Assembly (NCBI GenBank): GCA_946811185.2
Contig: OX328106.1
Span: forward strand, 27,340,426 to 27,404,425
Length of the DNA: 64,000 nucleotides
Source: Hippopus hippopus
Lineage: Eukaryota > Mollusca > Bivalvia > Cardiida > Cardiidae
Direction of reading: 5' to 3'
Shown: in pieces, positions 32,742 through 44,485 of the stretch
How the letters are laid out: the number at the start of each line of letters is the position of its first letter
Position numbering within the stretch: the stretch's first letter is position 1
The notes under the pieces: generated by a model
The model's input: only the letters and a program-made list of their open reading frames with translations
Database searches by the model: none
What the model was told of the DNA's origin: nothing
Translations under genes and position numbers: made by a program

Positions 32742-34164
32742 TAATACTTTACCAAACAACAAAATTTTGGACTTGACCACATAGAAAGCATTTGCAGACC
32801 ACAAGTTGCATATAGCTCAAATGATGATTTGTCTTTGATAGGGTAGAAAACAAGAGGTTTCTAAATGAAAGTATCATGGTATCATGCACTTAATTGGCAT
32901 TAACAGAGACATACCCCTGCAAGCCTGACACGGTCGTTGCTTGCCACAAGTCATCTATCCATGGTGATCATCATCCTCGGTGACCCAGTTTCGATTCATT
33001 CTGTGATGCATGGAGAGTAACGTAATGCTTCAAACCTGGGTTCCGAGGATGGGTGATCATTTGTGCCAAATTATTTTAGAAACCGACCATGCACCTGGAA
33101 GTTATTGGTCAGACACCAACAGCACTGTTTACCAAACACACACAAATAAACACACACACCCAGGGCTGTAGTTTTAAGAACCTTGGTACAGGTCTGCTAG
33201 ATGAGGCCGTATGCAAAATTAGGTAAACATAGACATTACAGTTTGGAACCAGATGATTCTCTTAGTTTTCAGTTAATGAGCTCATGTAAAACTTGTGACC
33301 CCTGTGGTGGGACTAGTTTTGACTCCAGGACTGTAAATGGGACAATCTTGGTATAGGTCTACTATATGAAGCTGCATGCCGAATTTGGTAGCCCTAGGCC
33401 ACAGATTTAGGATCAAAGTGATTTTTGAAAGTTTCAGTGTACAAGCCCATGTAAAGGTTGTGACCCCAGGGTGGGGCCAATTTTGACCCCATGGCTATAA
33501 TTTGAATAGTACTAGTAGGGGTCCAGTAGATGAAGCTACAATGCCAAATTTAGTAGTCCTATGTTTTATGGTAAGAACAAGAATATTTTTGGAAGTTTTT
33601 GATTAAAAAAGCCCATGTAAATCTCGATCTCCTAGGTAGGACCAATTTGACCTATAGTTGGAACAAATTTGGTAGAGGTCTATTAGATGAAGCTAGATGC
33701 CAAATTTGGTGGTCCTAGGCCTTATGGTTTTGAACAAAGAGATTTTTAAAGATTTTCAATATTTTAAATTTTGTTGCCATGGCAACCAGAGCTTTTTATT
33801 AGAATAATTTTATTTTAAAGAAAATCTAAAGAGGGTCATGACTGGATCACTTCTGTAAAAATTTCATCAAAACTGGAAGGATAGTTTTCAGAGAGAAAAT
33901 ATGTTTGAAATAAAAGGTAACTGACACAATGATGCACACACTATGGACACCAGGCCATGAACAAGCTCACTGGCCTTTGGCTGAAAATTTTAGGAAAAGG
34001 AGGTGATGCTGGTAACCAGCATTTTCTACTTTTCCAACAATATTTTCAAAGGCCTTCTTAAAAGCCTTTTCAAAAGCTGTCTTCCTCAGGATTGTAAAAG
34101 CCTTTTCAAAAGCTGTTTTCCGCAGGATTGTTAAACTGGGATGACTTATTTGGTACAGGATTAA
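32742..34164 (-). mobile_element. MITE split by an AGCTCC-type repeat
   Basis: Left part 32742-32847 ends GGGTAGAAAACA; the right part resumes at 33988 with AGGAAAAGGAGG and a core CTGGTAACCAG. The right arm has a tandem AAAGCCTTTTCAAAAGCTGT duplication. Confidence 0.7.
32848..33987 (-). mobile_element. AGCTCC-type bivalve repeat, diverged copy 3
   Basis: Minus orientation: begins at 33987 (CAGCCAAAGGCCAGTGAGCT). It shares GGTTGCCATGGCAACAAAAT and the repeated GACCCC... CCCATGTAAA blocks. It splits one MITE into 32742-32847 and 33988-34164. An imperfect hairpin of its own lies at 32957-33060. Confidence 0.65.
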
Positions 34165-34204
34165 GATACAGGAGAGTTCTGCTAATCCATAGAGCACTTT
34201 TTAA

Positions 34205-35560
34205 AACATAAGTTGCTTTATTGACAGTGTAGATCAAGACCATAATAAGCACTCTGTAAACCTCAAGTTGCTTTTACAGACAGTGTAGTTCAAGATCAGA
34301 ATAAGCATGTTGTATGAATTAAGTAGCTTTTGTGGACAATAAAGATCAAGATCACAATAAGCACTTTGTACACATATTGTTGCTTTTATGGACAATAAAG
34401 ACTAAGATCAGCATAAGTAATTTGTAAAAGTTTAGTTGTTTTTATGGCCTGTAAAGATCAAGATCAGAATAATCACTTTGTACATCTTAAATAGCTTTAG
34501 TGGACCATAAAGATCAAGATCAGAATAAGAAGTTTGTACAACTTTAGATACTTTTATGGACAATAAAGACCAAGATCAGAATAAGAAGTTTGCACAACTT
34601 TAGCTGTTCTAACTGACATACAAAGATCAAGATCAGAATAACCATTTTGTACAATTTTAGTTGCTTTTATTGACAATAAAGATTAAGATTACAATAAGCA
34701 CTTCGTACAAATTTAGTTGCTTTTATTGACAATCAAGATCAAGATCAGAATAAGCACTTCATACAACTTTAGTTGCTTTTATTGACAATAAAGATTAAGA
34801 TTACAATAAGCACTTCGTACAAATTTAGTTGCTTTCATTGACAATCAAGATCAAGATCAGAATAAGCACTTCATACAACTTTAGTTGGTTTTATTGACAA
34901 TAAAGATCAAGATCAGAATAAGCATTTTGCATAAATTTAGTTGCTTTTATGGACAATAAAAATCAAGATCAGAATAAGTACTTTGTACAACTTAATTTGC
35001 TTTTTTTGCCATTAAATTTCAAGATCAGAATAAGCATTTTGCACAATTCAATTGGTTTTCATTGACAATAAATATCAAGATCACATAAGTGATTTGAACA
35101 ACTTTTATTGACAATCAAGATCAAGATCAGAATAAGCACTTCATACAACTTTAGTTGGTTTTATTGACAATAAAGATCAAGATCAGAATAAGCATTTTGC
35201 ATAAATTTAGTTGCTTTTATGGACAATAAAAATCAAGATCAGAATAAGTACTTTGTACAACTTAATTTGCTTTTTTTGCCATTAAATTTCAAGATCAGAA
35301 TAAGCATTTTGCACAATTCAATTGGTTTTCATTGACAATAAATATCAAGATCACATAAGTGATTTGAACAACTTTTATTGACAATCAAGATCAAGATCAG
35401 AATAAGCACTTCATACAACTTTAGTTGGTTTTATTGACAATAAAGATCAAGATCAGAATAAGCACTTTGCACAAATCAAGTTGCTTTTATCAACAGTTAA
35501 GATCAAGCTCAAAATAAACACTTTGTACAAATTAAGTTGCCTTTAGTTCAAGATTAGAAT
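34205..35560. repeat. tandem array, about 58-bp unit with 270-bp higher-order repeat
   Basis: More than twenty head-to-tail units of the form TTGCTTTTATTGACAATAAA + GATCAAGATCAGAATAAGCA + CTTTGTACAA. From 34837 the array repeats as near-identical 270-bp blocks (34837-35106, 35107-35376, then a partial from 35377). The first units (34210-34300) keep GACAGTGTAGATCAAGA, the left half of the dispersed AAGATCAG hairpin, so the array probably grew from one. Confidence 0.92.
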
Positions 35561-35822
35561 ATTTAAAGCACTTTGAACAAAGCTAGTTGATTTTATGGAG
35601 AGTAAATGATTTTAAAACATCCTTATTAAGTAAGACTTTTAACATGAAATAGGGTATAAAACAGTGAGGATTTTTTACATGCTTTGATACAATATGGATT
35701 TCCATTGGATGAGTACACTGTAGAAACAGTCCATATTGTGGACAAGGCACGTGCAGAATCCCAAATATAGACTGGTTCTGCAGTATAAAAATCAAACTGA
35801 AATCAGTATGGTACCCAAACAT

Positions 35823-35886
35823 GTTAACTCTTTACCAAATGACAAAATCTTAGATTTGTCCATATCCAAAGGATTGCACACAACAG
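35823..35886 (-). repeat. MITE end fragment
   Basis: GTTAACTCTTTACCAAATGA to the TTTGTCCA word only. Confidence 0.7.
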
Positions 35887-35887
35887 G

Positions 35888-36116
35888 TTAACCCTTTCCC
35901 AAACTATCCCTGGTTTTTACGGGTCAGGAATAGAAGCCTTTTGAAAACATTGTGGGAAAAGGAGAAAATGCTGGTAACCAGCATTTTCTCCTTTTCCCAC
36001 AATGTTTTCTACCCTATCATATGGAAAAATCATCTTTTTAGCAACCGTTAATTTGTCATCTGCAAAGTGCTTTCAATTTGGTCTGGTCCAAAATTTGCCG
36101 TTTGGGAAAGGGTTAA
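35888..36116 (+). mobile_element. MITE
   Basis: Perfect palindromic core and TTAA ends. Confidence 0.9.
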
Positions 36117-36276
36117 ATATGACTCAAAAAATGAAAAATGTCTTTTAAAGGGTTGAAAACATTTTTCAAAAAGGAGAAAATGCTAGTTACCCGCAACTTC
36201 TTCTTTTCCCAAAATGTTTTCAAAAGCTTTTTCTGTCAGGATTATTAAAACTCAGGGTTGTACGGTAAAGTGTTAA
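36117..36276 (-). mobile_element. MITE, truncated, abutting
   Basis: Begins within the arm (ATGACTCAAAAAATG) right after the TTAA of the previous copy; core GCTAGTTACCCGC. Confidence 0.8.
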
Positions 36277-36702
36277 ATTACCTCTTTATTTCACTCTTAC
36301 ACCAAAAAAATATATGTGTTTTCATTTTACCCGACAATTTAAAAATGAAAGACAGTGAATTATGACATCTGATTTTGTATCTTACTCTTTCATCCAAATA
36401 CTGCTATTCAGGTAATAGCCTCGACCTGAAGAACTCATAATTTTGGACTAAGCCTCAATCTGAAAAGTCCGTCTCAGAGCCTTCAAAGTACACTACTTTT
36501 AAGCTGTTTTGTTCTAACATACTAGTATAAAATTGATTCAATCAGTTGTTTTAATTTAGGAAAGAAACAAATATACATGTAGATAATTAATGAAAATAGG
36601 AGAACCTGCTCGCTGAAAGCAAGTAATTAATCCAAAAATATACAAAAAAGTTGTAAAATAAAGAAAGAGAGAGAAAGAAGCAGTTGAGTTTCTTTTTGCC
36701 TT

Positions 36703-36920
36703 TGTAACCCTGTACAAAATAATCCTGTGTTACTTAAACTGTGATGAAAAAAGATTTCTGATAACATCATGGGAAAAGGAGAAAAGGTAGGTAACCAGCA
36801 TTCCTTTTTTTCAAACAATGTTTACTATCCTATCAGAGACCTACAGCTCATCTGTACCACTAAAAATTTCGAATTTGTCATCTGCAGTTACTTTCAATTT
36901 GGGAGAGTCAACAATTCCTT
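36703..36920 (+). mobile_element. MITE, core eroded
   Basis: GGTAGGTAACCAGCATTCC; the right arm runs into the 95-bp duplication. Confidence 0.75.
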
Positions 36921-37074
36921 AAATGCTGTACCCCAAGATGATTTTTCTCTACCAACCTCATTATTTCAATTTTTGTTATCAGTTACTTTCAATTTGGGAG
37001 AGTCAACAATTCCTTAAATGCTGTACCCCGAGATGATTTTTCTCTACCAACCTCATTATTTCAATTTTTGTTAT
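36885..37074. repeat. 95-bp tandem duplication
   Basis: CAGTTACTTTCAATTTGGGA ... TTTTTGTTAT twice, the second copy differing by about one base (CCCAAG/CCCGAG). The first half is the right arm of a MITE. Confidence 0.95.
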
Positions 37075-37196
37075 CATATAAGACCTTTTAATAATTACCA
37101 ACCTCTTCCACTTGTGGTTTTGTATATGTTTGTGTTTTGTATTGTGGGCCAGAGGCCTTATACTATATCTGAATATAGAAAGGAATTGGGGAAGAG

Positions 37197-37421
37197 TTAA
37201 ACCTTTACCACACAATCCCAAGTTTTAACAACCCAACAGAAAAACTTTTGAAAACATTTTGGAAAAGGAGAATATGCTGGTAATCAGCATTTTCTCCTTT
37301 TCCCACAATGTTTTCTATCCTTCCAAAGGTGAATTTCTACTTTTGAGTAACAATTATGTTGTCGTATGCAAAAGCTTTCAATTTGGGCAAGTCTAAACTT
37401 TTGTCTTTTGGTAAAGGATTA
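37197..37421 (+). mobile_element. MITE
   Basis: Core GCTGGTAATCAGC; TTAAACCTTTACCACACA start. Confidence 0.88.
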
Positions 37422-37469
37422 GGCCTCAGTCCACTAAATGCATAAAATGTACTGCAATTCCAAAGCATA

Positions 37470-37697
37470 TCAACTCTTTAACAAATGACAAATTTTAGAT
37501 TTGCCCAAATTGCAAGCATTTGAAGTTAAAAAAAATAAACGAGACTCAAAAATTGAAATTTATTTGTGGAAGTGTAGAAAACATGGTGAGAAAAAGAGAA
37601 AATGCTGGTTACCAGCATTTTCTCCCTTTCCCAGTATGTTTTCCAAAACGTTCTTCCTCAGGGTCATGAAACTCGTGATCATGTGGTAAAGGGTTAA
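37470..37697 (-). mobile_element. MITE
   Basis: Core CTGGTTACCAG; end GGTAAAGGGTTAA. Confidence 0.88.
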
Positions 37698-37757
37698 ATA
37701 TGCTATAGTATACCGTTTAGGAAAACACTTGGTCAGTTGTTCGTAAACAAGTTACTG

Positions 37758-37972
37758 TTGAGCCTTTGCCAAGCAATCCTGAGTTTTAAATGACCCCAGG
37801 GAATGGGGCTCTGAAAATGATTAACATTATGGGAAAAGGAGACAATCATCCTGATGACTAGTATTTTCTACTTTTCCCTTCCAAAGACAAATTCAAACAT
37901 CTGGGTTACATTTAATTTCTTGTCTGCAAAAGCTTTCACTTTGGAGAAGTCAACAATTCTGTCATCTGATAG
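37758..37972 (+). mobile_element. MITE, diverged, downstream of FARSA
   Basis: Core ATCCTGATGACTAGTATTT; ends within about 80 bp of the FARSA stop codon. Confidence 0.75.
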
Positions 37973-38053
37973 GATGCAGGGCACTATATCATCAGCTAGA
38001 CACATGGTCACGTCCAAATCATACTCATCAATAAAGTTATTTAAATTATGACC

Positions 38054-38703
38054 TCATTTATTGAGACGACACACTGGATTATCATAAACCATTTGTAAAT
38101 TGACTTTTGGACCAATCAGTTCTCGGATGTTGTCAATTCCATACTTGATCATGGTGGGTCTCTCAAGTGACAACCCCCATGCTATAGCCGTGACACCCTC
38201 AGGAATACCCATGGGTAGCAACATTTCTGGTCTGAAAACACCTGAGTTTCCTATCTCAACCCACTTCTTGAGACCCTCATGGTATCCAAATACCTCCATA
38301 CTGGGTTCAGTGTAGGGATTGTACGCTGGCTTGAAGCGCAGTTTATTGATCCCTAACTTCTTGTAAAAGGCATTCAGTATGCCTATCAGATCACCCAAGG
38401 TGAGACCGTAATCAGCGACCACGCCTTCAATTTGATGAAATTCCGCTAAATGTGTGGCATCCAAGGTTTCATTCCTGAAGACTCTGTCGATGGAGAAGTA
38501 TTTGAGAGGCTTGAATCCCTCCTTCACAGCTTTGTACAACATGCGAGCAGTAACAGCTGTGGTGTGAGTTCTCAAAATATTCTTCTTGGCTTCATCCCTG
38601 GACCAGTCGTATCTGTAACCTTGGGAACCATGGCCTCCAACAGAGTGCATAGTTTTAACCCTCTTTAGGTAATCTTCTGGGAAATCATGGGCATTTGCTG
38701 GAT
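38054..38703 (-). CDS. FARSA: FARSA exon 2
   Basis: Acceptor TTCATTTCAG before 38703; the stop is at 38054-38056. It begins [15 protein letters not shown] and carries motifs 2 and 3, plus [16 protein letters not shown] and the Phe-site loop [13 protein letters not shown]. It ends VCRLNK; the last two codons plus stop also spell an AATAAA hexamer. Confidence 0.95.
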
Positions 38704-40486
38704 CTGAAATGAACAAATAATCAACCATTTAATCCTGAATCACATGATTAAACTTTAAATTGTTCAAAATTCAAAGTCTTTGCAGATGACAAATTGAATA
38801 TAGCTTAACAATTTCCCTTAAAAAGGTTAGAAAACATTGTGGTAAAAGGAGAAAATGCTGGTTACCAGCATTTTCTCCTTTTCCCACAATGTTTTCAAAT
38901 GCCTTTTCCATCAAGGTTGTTAAAAGTCAGGATTGTGTGGTAAAGAGTGAATTCAAAAAAGTTCTGATTAACATTTTTTTCTAGGGCTGACTATCAGCCC
39001 GAAAAATTACTATCAAGATACTATTACTATTGGAGCAACCACCATCATGATATTATTCCCATTGAATGTCTAGACTAAAATGTCTTTTTTGTCTTTTACA
39101 TGTTTGTTTATTTGGTACGCCAAGGGTTGATTTACCATTGCATAGATACAACCTTTCTCATCCAAGCAGAGGACAGGTTTACAGTGCTATATGTGCCTTT
39201 TACAATCAAATGCTGCTTTTTCCACAATATTATTCATACCCTTCAAAATGACATGTTTCTTTTTTCAGCATTTTTTTTCTCATCACTTGCACTACTTTTT
39301 GCTTAGTCTAAGAAGACCTGCGTGGCCATGGGTCATTTTTCACCTTATTTGGATGCAGCTAACAGCAATTTAAGAAACCCATTTTTTAACCTTTTACAAA
39401 ACAACACAATTTCTGACTTTTCCAAATTTAAAGTATTTGCAGAGGGCAAATTAAATGTGGCTCAAATTGTAGTATTTGCTTTTGAAGGATAAAAAATATC
39501 ATAGGAAAGTATAAAATGCTGGTCAGCAGCATTTGCTTTGTTCCCCACAATGTTTTTTAAAACCCTCTTTCAGATGGTTGTTAAAACTCTGCATTGTGTG
39601 GTAAAGACTTAACGGTTAATAAAAAAGTAGAGAGCTGAACTGAACCTTTTATACCTTTTATAAAGAAAGTATCATGTGCATCTCTGGCCGGATGTTGTTG
39701 AGGCTGGAACAGTGTGTCAAAGTTCCAGAAACTGCTTTCAATGAAGTTATTTGTTGGCATTTCCGTAAATCCCATCTCAAGAAAAATCTGTCGATATTCA
39801 GCTCTGACTTTCAGCAACGGATGCAAGTGACCACAATCTGGTATTACCCCCATGGCATCAAAATTCAATTCCTTAAACTGAAGATCTTTCCATGATCCAG
39901 TTGCAATCATCTGAGGGGTCAATTCTGTTTCCTGTTTGGCAACTTTCAGTGTGAAGTTACTACCCTTCTCGATCAAGTAACTGGTTACTTTTGTGTTCTG
40001 TACAAGCTTTCGCTTCTTGCAGTCTGCTTTCTGTGCATCTGTCACATCATCCAATTGAAGATTTGTAATTTTTCTCAGAATAGATTGTACTTCATCTGTA
40101 ATTTCATCCACATTCCTATAAACCTTTGGTCCTCCCTCTGCGCTCTTATCCATTTTGATCCAACCAGCTTGCATAGCTTTACTGAACCCAATTTTTGCAT
40201 TTTTAACGTTTTTCATCAACTCAGCTTGACTGACACCTTCTGGTGGAATCGCTTTGAAAACTAAAGCTTCGTAGCTTCCGTTTTCTGCCACATCTTTACC
40301 TTCATCAGTCAATTCTAGCGAATTGTTTTGTTTTTGCTGAGCTTTTATTACATCATCGAAACTCTGAAGACTCTTTACGGCACCCACAATCTTCTGGTGA
40401 TCTTTTCCTAATTTTTCGGCCAATACTAACGTGTCTGTAGGCCCGTTTTCGTTAACATATTTCAGAACTGCCTCTGCGTCAGCCAT
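38054..40486 (-). CDS. FARSA: phenylalanine--tRNA ligase alpha subunit, cytosolic (two coding exons)
   Basis: Charges tRNA-Phe with phenylalanine as the catalytic half of the cytosolic alpha2-beta2 enzyme (partner FARSB, not in this window). Exons 40486-39655 and 38703-38054 join in phase 1 to 1482 nt, 493 aa; human FARSA is about 508 aa. The N-terminal half (about residues 1-160) has the winged-helix-type repeats that contact tRNA. The class II core has motif 1 near [19 protein letters not shown], motif 2 with [10 protein letters not shown] (FRNE at 353-356) and motif 3 GLSLERP (454-460). The ATG at 40486 gives [10 protein letters not shown]; an upstream in-frame GTG is not the start. The single coding intron holds two palindrome MITEs. 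The gene looks intact. Confidence 0.96.
38748..38951 (-). mobile_element. MITE in the FARSA intron, copy 1
   Basis: Perfect core; starts about 45 bp from the exon 2 acceptor edge. Confidence 0.85.
39386..39612 (-). mobile_element. MITE in the FARSA intron, copy 2
   Basis: Core GCTGGTCAGCAGC; ends about 40 bp from the exon 1 donor. Confidence 0.85.
39655..40486 (-). CDS. FARSA: FARSA exon 1
   Basis: Start codon to donor AAAAG|GTATAA, 277 codons plus one base. It covers the N-terminal tRNA-binding winged-helix region and motif 1, ending HDTFFIK just before the split Asp codon. That so many codons sit in one exon suggests intron loss compared with vertebrate FARSA. Confidence 0.94.
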
Positions 40487-40619
40487 GCTCACAATCTGAT
40501 GTAAGATATTGGTAATACGAATGAGTTGTCGTTATTGGTTAAGCGCAACATTTGTAAAAGAACGGTAACCCAAAACTATTCATCGTGTTTCACGGTATGG
40601 TGAAAAAAACGAAGACCGC

Positions 40620-42460
40620 CGGCTATTCTGTTTTCCGGCTTTTGATCTGAAGTGCATAGAAACACCGGAGTATACCGAAACGGACCGGAACAGTCCTAAA
40701 CGGACCCTAAAAGGCGACTCTTACATTAAGAATAATAAAAAACCCCTGGAACGGACCTTAACATTCAGACACGTCAAATATCAGGCGCAGAAAACATCAG
40801 AATTAACATGAAATGAATTGAAGTGATCCGATGTTGGGGTATGGAAAAACCGGAACGGACCGCAACGGACCCTAAAAACACGATGCATATGGACATTCAA
40901 AACAATGTAAAGGACAATGAAAGGACATAAACCTTATTGGCTCCGCAATAGTTAACATTTTTGACAAAATGTCGTCCGAATACAAAAGTAGAAAAAGATC
41001 GGACTGGAGCCCAGGCTAGTTAGGCCTACTTGGTGAAATATTCCTACGCGAAGCTTGCTTTTTATATGCCGAAAGAGTTACTGGTATTTTAGTGACGTCA
41101 ATGAATAATTTTGGCCCTAGATAAGTCCCAGTAAGTTGTTTCGGATCGGTTCTGTCAGATGAAAAGTGCAAATACTTGAGAAATTTGACATTTCAATTTG
41201 CCCATGTAAGAAAGCTGTCAGGTGATCATGCAAGATACAAGTTTCTTTCATGCGCTAAAAACCTTTCTTAAATAGGCAAAAGCGGTATAAAATAAAATCA
41301 CATCATGTTAGTCTGTGCATCAGTCTTTAGAAGCAATGTGTTTCAGCTCGCTTTTTTGTATACATTAGTACTTTGATGAATATTTAGCTTTATTGAATTT
41401 ATTTTTAAGTGTTTAAATTGTCGCAAAGCCAAGACACATTTTCTACCGATGTTTTTTTTTTTTTTTGGGGGGGGGGTTTACGGCCCTTCAGACTATTTCA
41501 CTGAGCCGAGTCAATCATCATGTTTATAAAAAAAACACCTGACTATTCGGAAGTAGCTAGATATTGGCTTGTCTCACATTTGAGCTGAACCAGGCTCGAA
41601 CCCGGAGTGAGATTTATGAGCACCATGGCAGATAACTAGCGGTCATAACCAATGAGTTCTTGAGAGCTGAATCCATATCCCTCGAAGCTTTGTAGCTTAA
41701 TCATCTTTTCCTAGTGTCACTTATCACAGTATTTATTTATTTTTTTTTAAACTATAAGACATTGGTGTAGATGCCAGAAGTAAAAGAGGACCATTATGGT
41801 CACTGATTGCTCACCCGTGAAAGAGTTATAAGTAAGTAAACCTACGGACTTTCAAAACAAAGAGGAAACCGAGAAGGGACCTATAAACCTATCAAAAACA
41901 TCAAATATTGGATATAGGAATTATCAGAATGAATAATGAATGCACTAAAAACAAAAAGATCAGATTGTGGAGTATGGAAAAACGGAACGGACCTGTATGG
42001 ACTCTAAAAAAGCCTACTGAAGGACTTTTAAAACAAAGGGAAACTGACTGGAGCGGACCTAAATCTTATCAGAAACATTAAATATCGGATCTAGGAATCA
42101 TCAGAATGAACATGAACTGATTTAAAAAGATCCAATATTGGATTTATTAATCAGAAAAACAATCTGAAAACCAAAAAATGTCTACATACTGACTTTCAAA
42201 ACAGTAGGAAACCAAAAAGTACCTAAATCCTATCAGACACATTAAATGTCGAACGTAGGAATCAGCAGCATGAACATGGACACTATTCATAAGTATCAAT
42301 ATTTAAGTATGGAAAAGACGGAACGGGCCCGAAAGGACCATAAAAATTGTATGAAGAAACTGGGAACAGACCTAAACCTTATCAGAAACATTAATATCGG
42401 ACGAAGGAATCATCAAGATTAACATGAACAGAATTTAAAAGATCTGATATTGGAGTATGG
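40620..42460. repeat. degenerate ~170-bp tandem repeat (AACGGACC motif)
   Basis: Units run GGAACGGACC ... CTAAAAA ... GGACTTTCAAAACAAAGGAA ... AAACATTAAATATCGGA ... CATCAGAATGAACATGAA ... GATCCGATATTGGAGTATGG. Four recognisable units lie at 41840-42460 and one at about 40760-40945. The part between (40950-41835) is unrelated and may be an insertion. It contains a T/G homopolymer run at 41451-41477. Confidence 0.7.
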
Positions 42461-42465
42461 AAAAA

Positions 42466-42583
42466 AAAAAAAAAAAACTTGGACGGTATAGATCAAAGAT
42501 CAGACTGCACACTCTGTGCCGTGTGATCTTGATCTATACCGTTCGCAAAAGCCCTTGTTTTCTCATATAGCGCTGAAAGAGTT
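42466..42583 (+). mobile_element. AAGATCAG hairpin element, 5'-truncated
   Basis: Begins after an A-run; hairpin at 42483-42545 with GACGGTATAGATCAAAGATC; right end GCGCTGAAAGAGTTAA. Confidence 0.7.
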
Positions 42584-42590
42584 AAAAGAT

Positions 42591-43349
42591 ATGGTATGGT
42601 GGCATTTTCTGCCGCGAGATACGAGATAGCTGTTGCTATAATATAAGAGAACTTTCGTGATAAAACAAAGTTTCCTGGAAATATTATCTAGATATTAAAA
42701 TTTTTCACGATAAAAATGTCGCGATAATTCTAACTGTTATCATGATTTTATTTTGCTTTCGTGCCCATAACTGACATTCACGGTATCTATAATTAGATAC
42801 GGTTTCGGAACATCTTCTTCTACAACCTTATGAATTCTCCTTTTCCCTGAATGGCTTTAAAGTTGTTCGTAGGGGGCATTTCGAGTCGTCTTTGTGATTT
42901 TACAGACTTCTGTTCATTTCGAGTCTTGTCAAAATTTACCAATTAAGCTACAACTGTTAATAACTCGAATTTGTACTTACTGCAATCTTGTGAGGTAAAA
43001 AACTATCGAGTTAATCCAAATGATGAATTTTCTATTTATAGATATCGAGCAACGGATAGAGCTATCACGATAACTTTATCTCGAATGTCAGCTTCGTGCA
43101 CGATTGAGAAATTTTGCGTTAAAATATCAAAATTATCGTGATTTTTTTTCAGGAAACTTTTCACTATCTCGATAAAATTTCCAGGAAACTTATATTTATC
43201 GCGATAGTTTTCTAAAATTATCATGATAGCTATCTTGTATCCCGTGGCAGAAACATGCCACCATAGAAACTTTAATTTATCGCGATAGTTTTCTAAAATT
43301 ATCATGATAGCTATCTCGTATCTCGTGGGAGAAATATGCCACTATACCA
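42591..43349. mobile_element. fold-back element with TATCGCGATA motifs
   Basis: Inverted ends TGGTATGGTGGCAT and ATGCCACTATACCA, followed inwards by CGAGATACGAGATAGCT and its complement. Many CGATAA and TATCGCGATA words lie inside. The right arm is duplicated in tandem (43195-43268 and 43272-43343). No coding potential. Confidence 0.7.
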
Positions 43350-43479
43350 GTACAATAATTGCCTGAATAAACTAATGCTGGTTTAAACCTTTTTGAGTAC
43401 ATTCATGATCCGTTCAGATCCGTTCCAGTTTTTCCATACTCTTATTTTAGATTATTTCAGTAAGGTTATTGTCTTATCC

Positions 43480-43711
43480 TATATTTCCAAAGTCGGATAT
43501 TTGCCATTTATGCTGCTATGAGAGACTCAAGGATCTTTTGTGGAGGGTGTAGATCAAGATCAGACTGCACAGAACGTGCAGTGTGTTCTTGGATCTACAC
43601 TTTCCGATAAGGAGGTCCCCCCTCTTGAGAACCTTGAAATAGCAACATTTAGGTTTTTGCTATCGGCTTAAAAGTTTCATTCCACTTATTTCGCAGGTTA
43701 AGGGTTGAATA
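43480..43711 (-). mobile_element. AAGATCAG hairpin element
   Basis: Hairpin at 43546-43604; the right flank CAGGTTAAGGGTTGAA is the inverted TTAACCCTT end. Orientation minus. Confidence 0.6.
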
Positions 43712-43744
43712 TTTTTCAGCGCCATATATATCAACTCGACCTAC

Positions 43745-43922
43745 TTCGACGGCTAAAAATACCATCTAGATCTACTAGAACTCAGAAAGATTTTGATCTT
43801 ATATGGTTGCCTGATCAAGCGGATTGTAAAGATCCAAGATCAGAATGCAGGTTCTGTGCCGTCTGATCTTGATCAATACCGTCGGCAATTCTAAGCCCTT
43901 TTTTTTTTGCCTATGGCGCGAA
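43745..43922 (+). mobile_element. AAGATCAG hairpin element, partial
   Basis: Hairpin GTAAAGATCCAAGATCAGAA / GTCTGATCTTGATCAATACC (43826-43882); right end TATGGCGCG without TTAA. Confidence 0.6.
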
Positions 43923-43934
43923 TCATTCTACTTT

Positions 43935-44100
43935 TTGTGGCATTTGTCGAAGACAGTGGGCACCACTATGAGTTCAATACTGAATTTTCAATTTTGAATT
44001 TTGAAGACCATGTATCGTATTTTGTGCAAAACCGAAGGAAATAAACCCAATTAAACTCAATTTTTCTCAGACAAATGAGTTTTTCGATAGCACTCAGATA
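43935..44100 (-). repeat. inverted partner of 19840-20000
   Basis: Same blocks in the other orientation, ending about 385 bp before the RNF14-like ATG. An additional ATTTTGAATTTTGAAG stretch separates two blocks. Confidence 0.75.
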
Positions 44101-44485
44101 TGTTTTCTTGAGAGGCGGGGTTATTAGAAGGGAGGTTAGTCCCGCTATATCCTGGTACAGTTTGTTTTTGAGTTGTCTCCCTTACCTGACTGTGGTTTTC
44201 GTTACGGGGAAGGAGAGTCAGTATCAGTCATCACTTAGTCATCTATTTCTAAAAGGAAGAAAGAGCTATAAATTAAATTGTAACTTCTTTCTGTTCTCAA
44301 TCATCAAAGTTCGTATAAATGCACACACGAAGTTCCACTGAAGAAAGGAGTTCTGCTGGAAAGAAATTAAGAGGACGAATTATCTGTGGGGCGAATGAAT
44401 TGTTACACTGGCGTCCTGACATTTCCAAACACAACATGATATTACAACACATGTAAAATCGTTTCAAGTAAACGTAAACAGAAGA

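Larger units (their letters stand above)
40487..44485. promoter_or_regulatory. shared upstream region of FARSA and the RNF14-like gene
   Basis: The two genes diverge from here, so both promoters should lie within these 4 kb or in unseen 5' exons. No TATA box can be assigned safely. The stretch has none of the palindrome MITEs that crowd the rest, but holds a degenerate tandem repeat (40620-42460), a fold-back element (42591-43349) and AAGATCAG hairpins. Confidence 0.4.

Noticed and set aside
34205..35560. CRISPR-like regular repeats
   Set aside because: Units are contiguous and graded in similarity with no unique spacers, no cas genes, and a eukaryotic context.
38100..38668. Plus-strand ORFs over FARSA exon 2
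   Set aside because: Antisense shadows of a strongly conserved coding exon.
44075..44341. Plus ORF of 88 codons upstream of RNF14
   Set aside because: Begins in the 160-bp inverted-pair sequence, has no domain, and has no conserved start.
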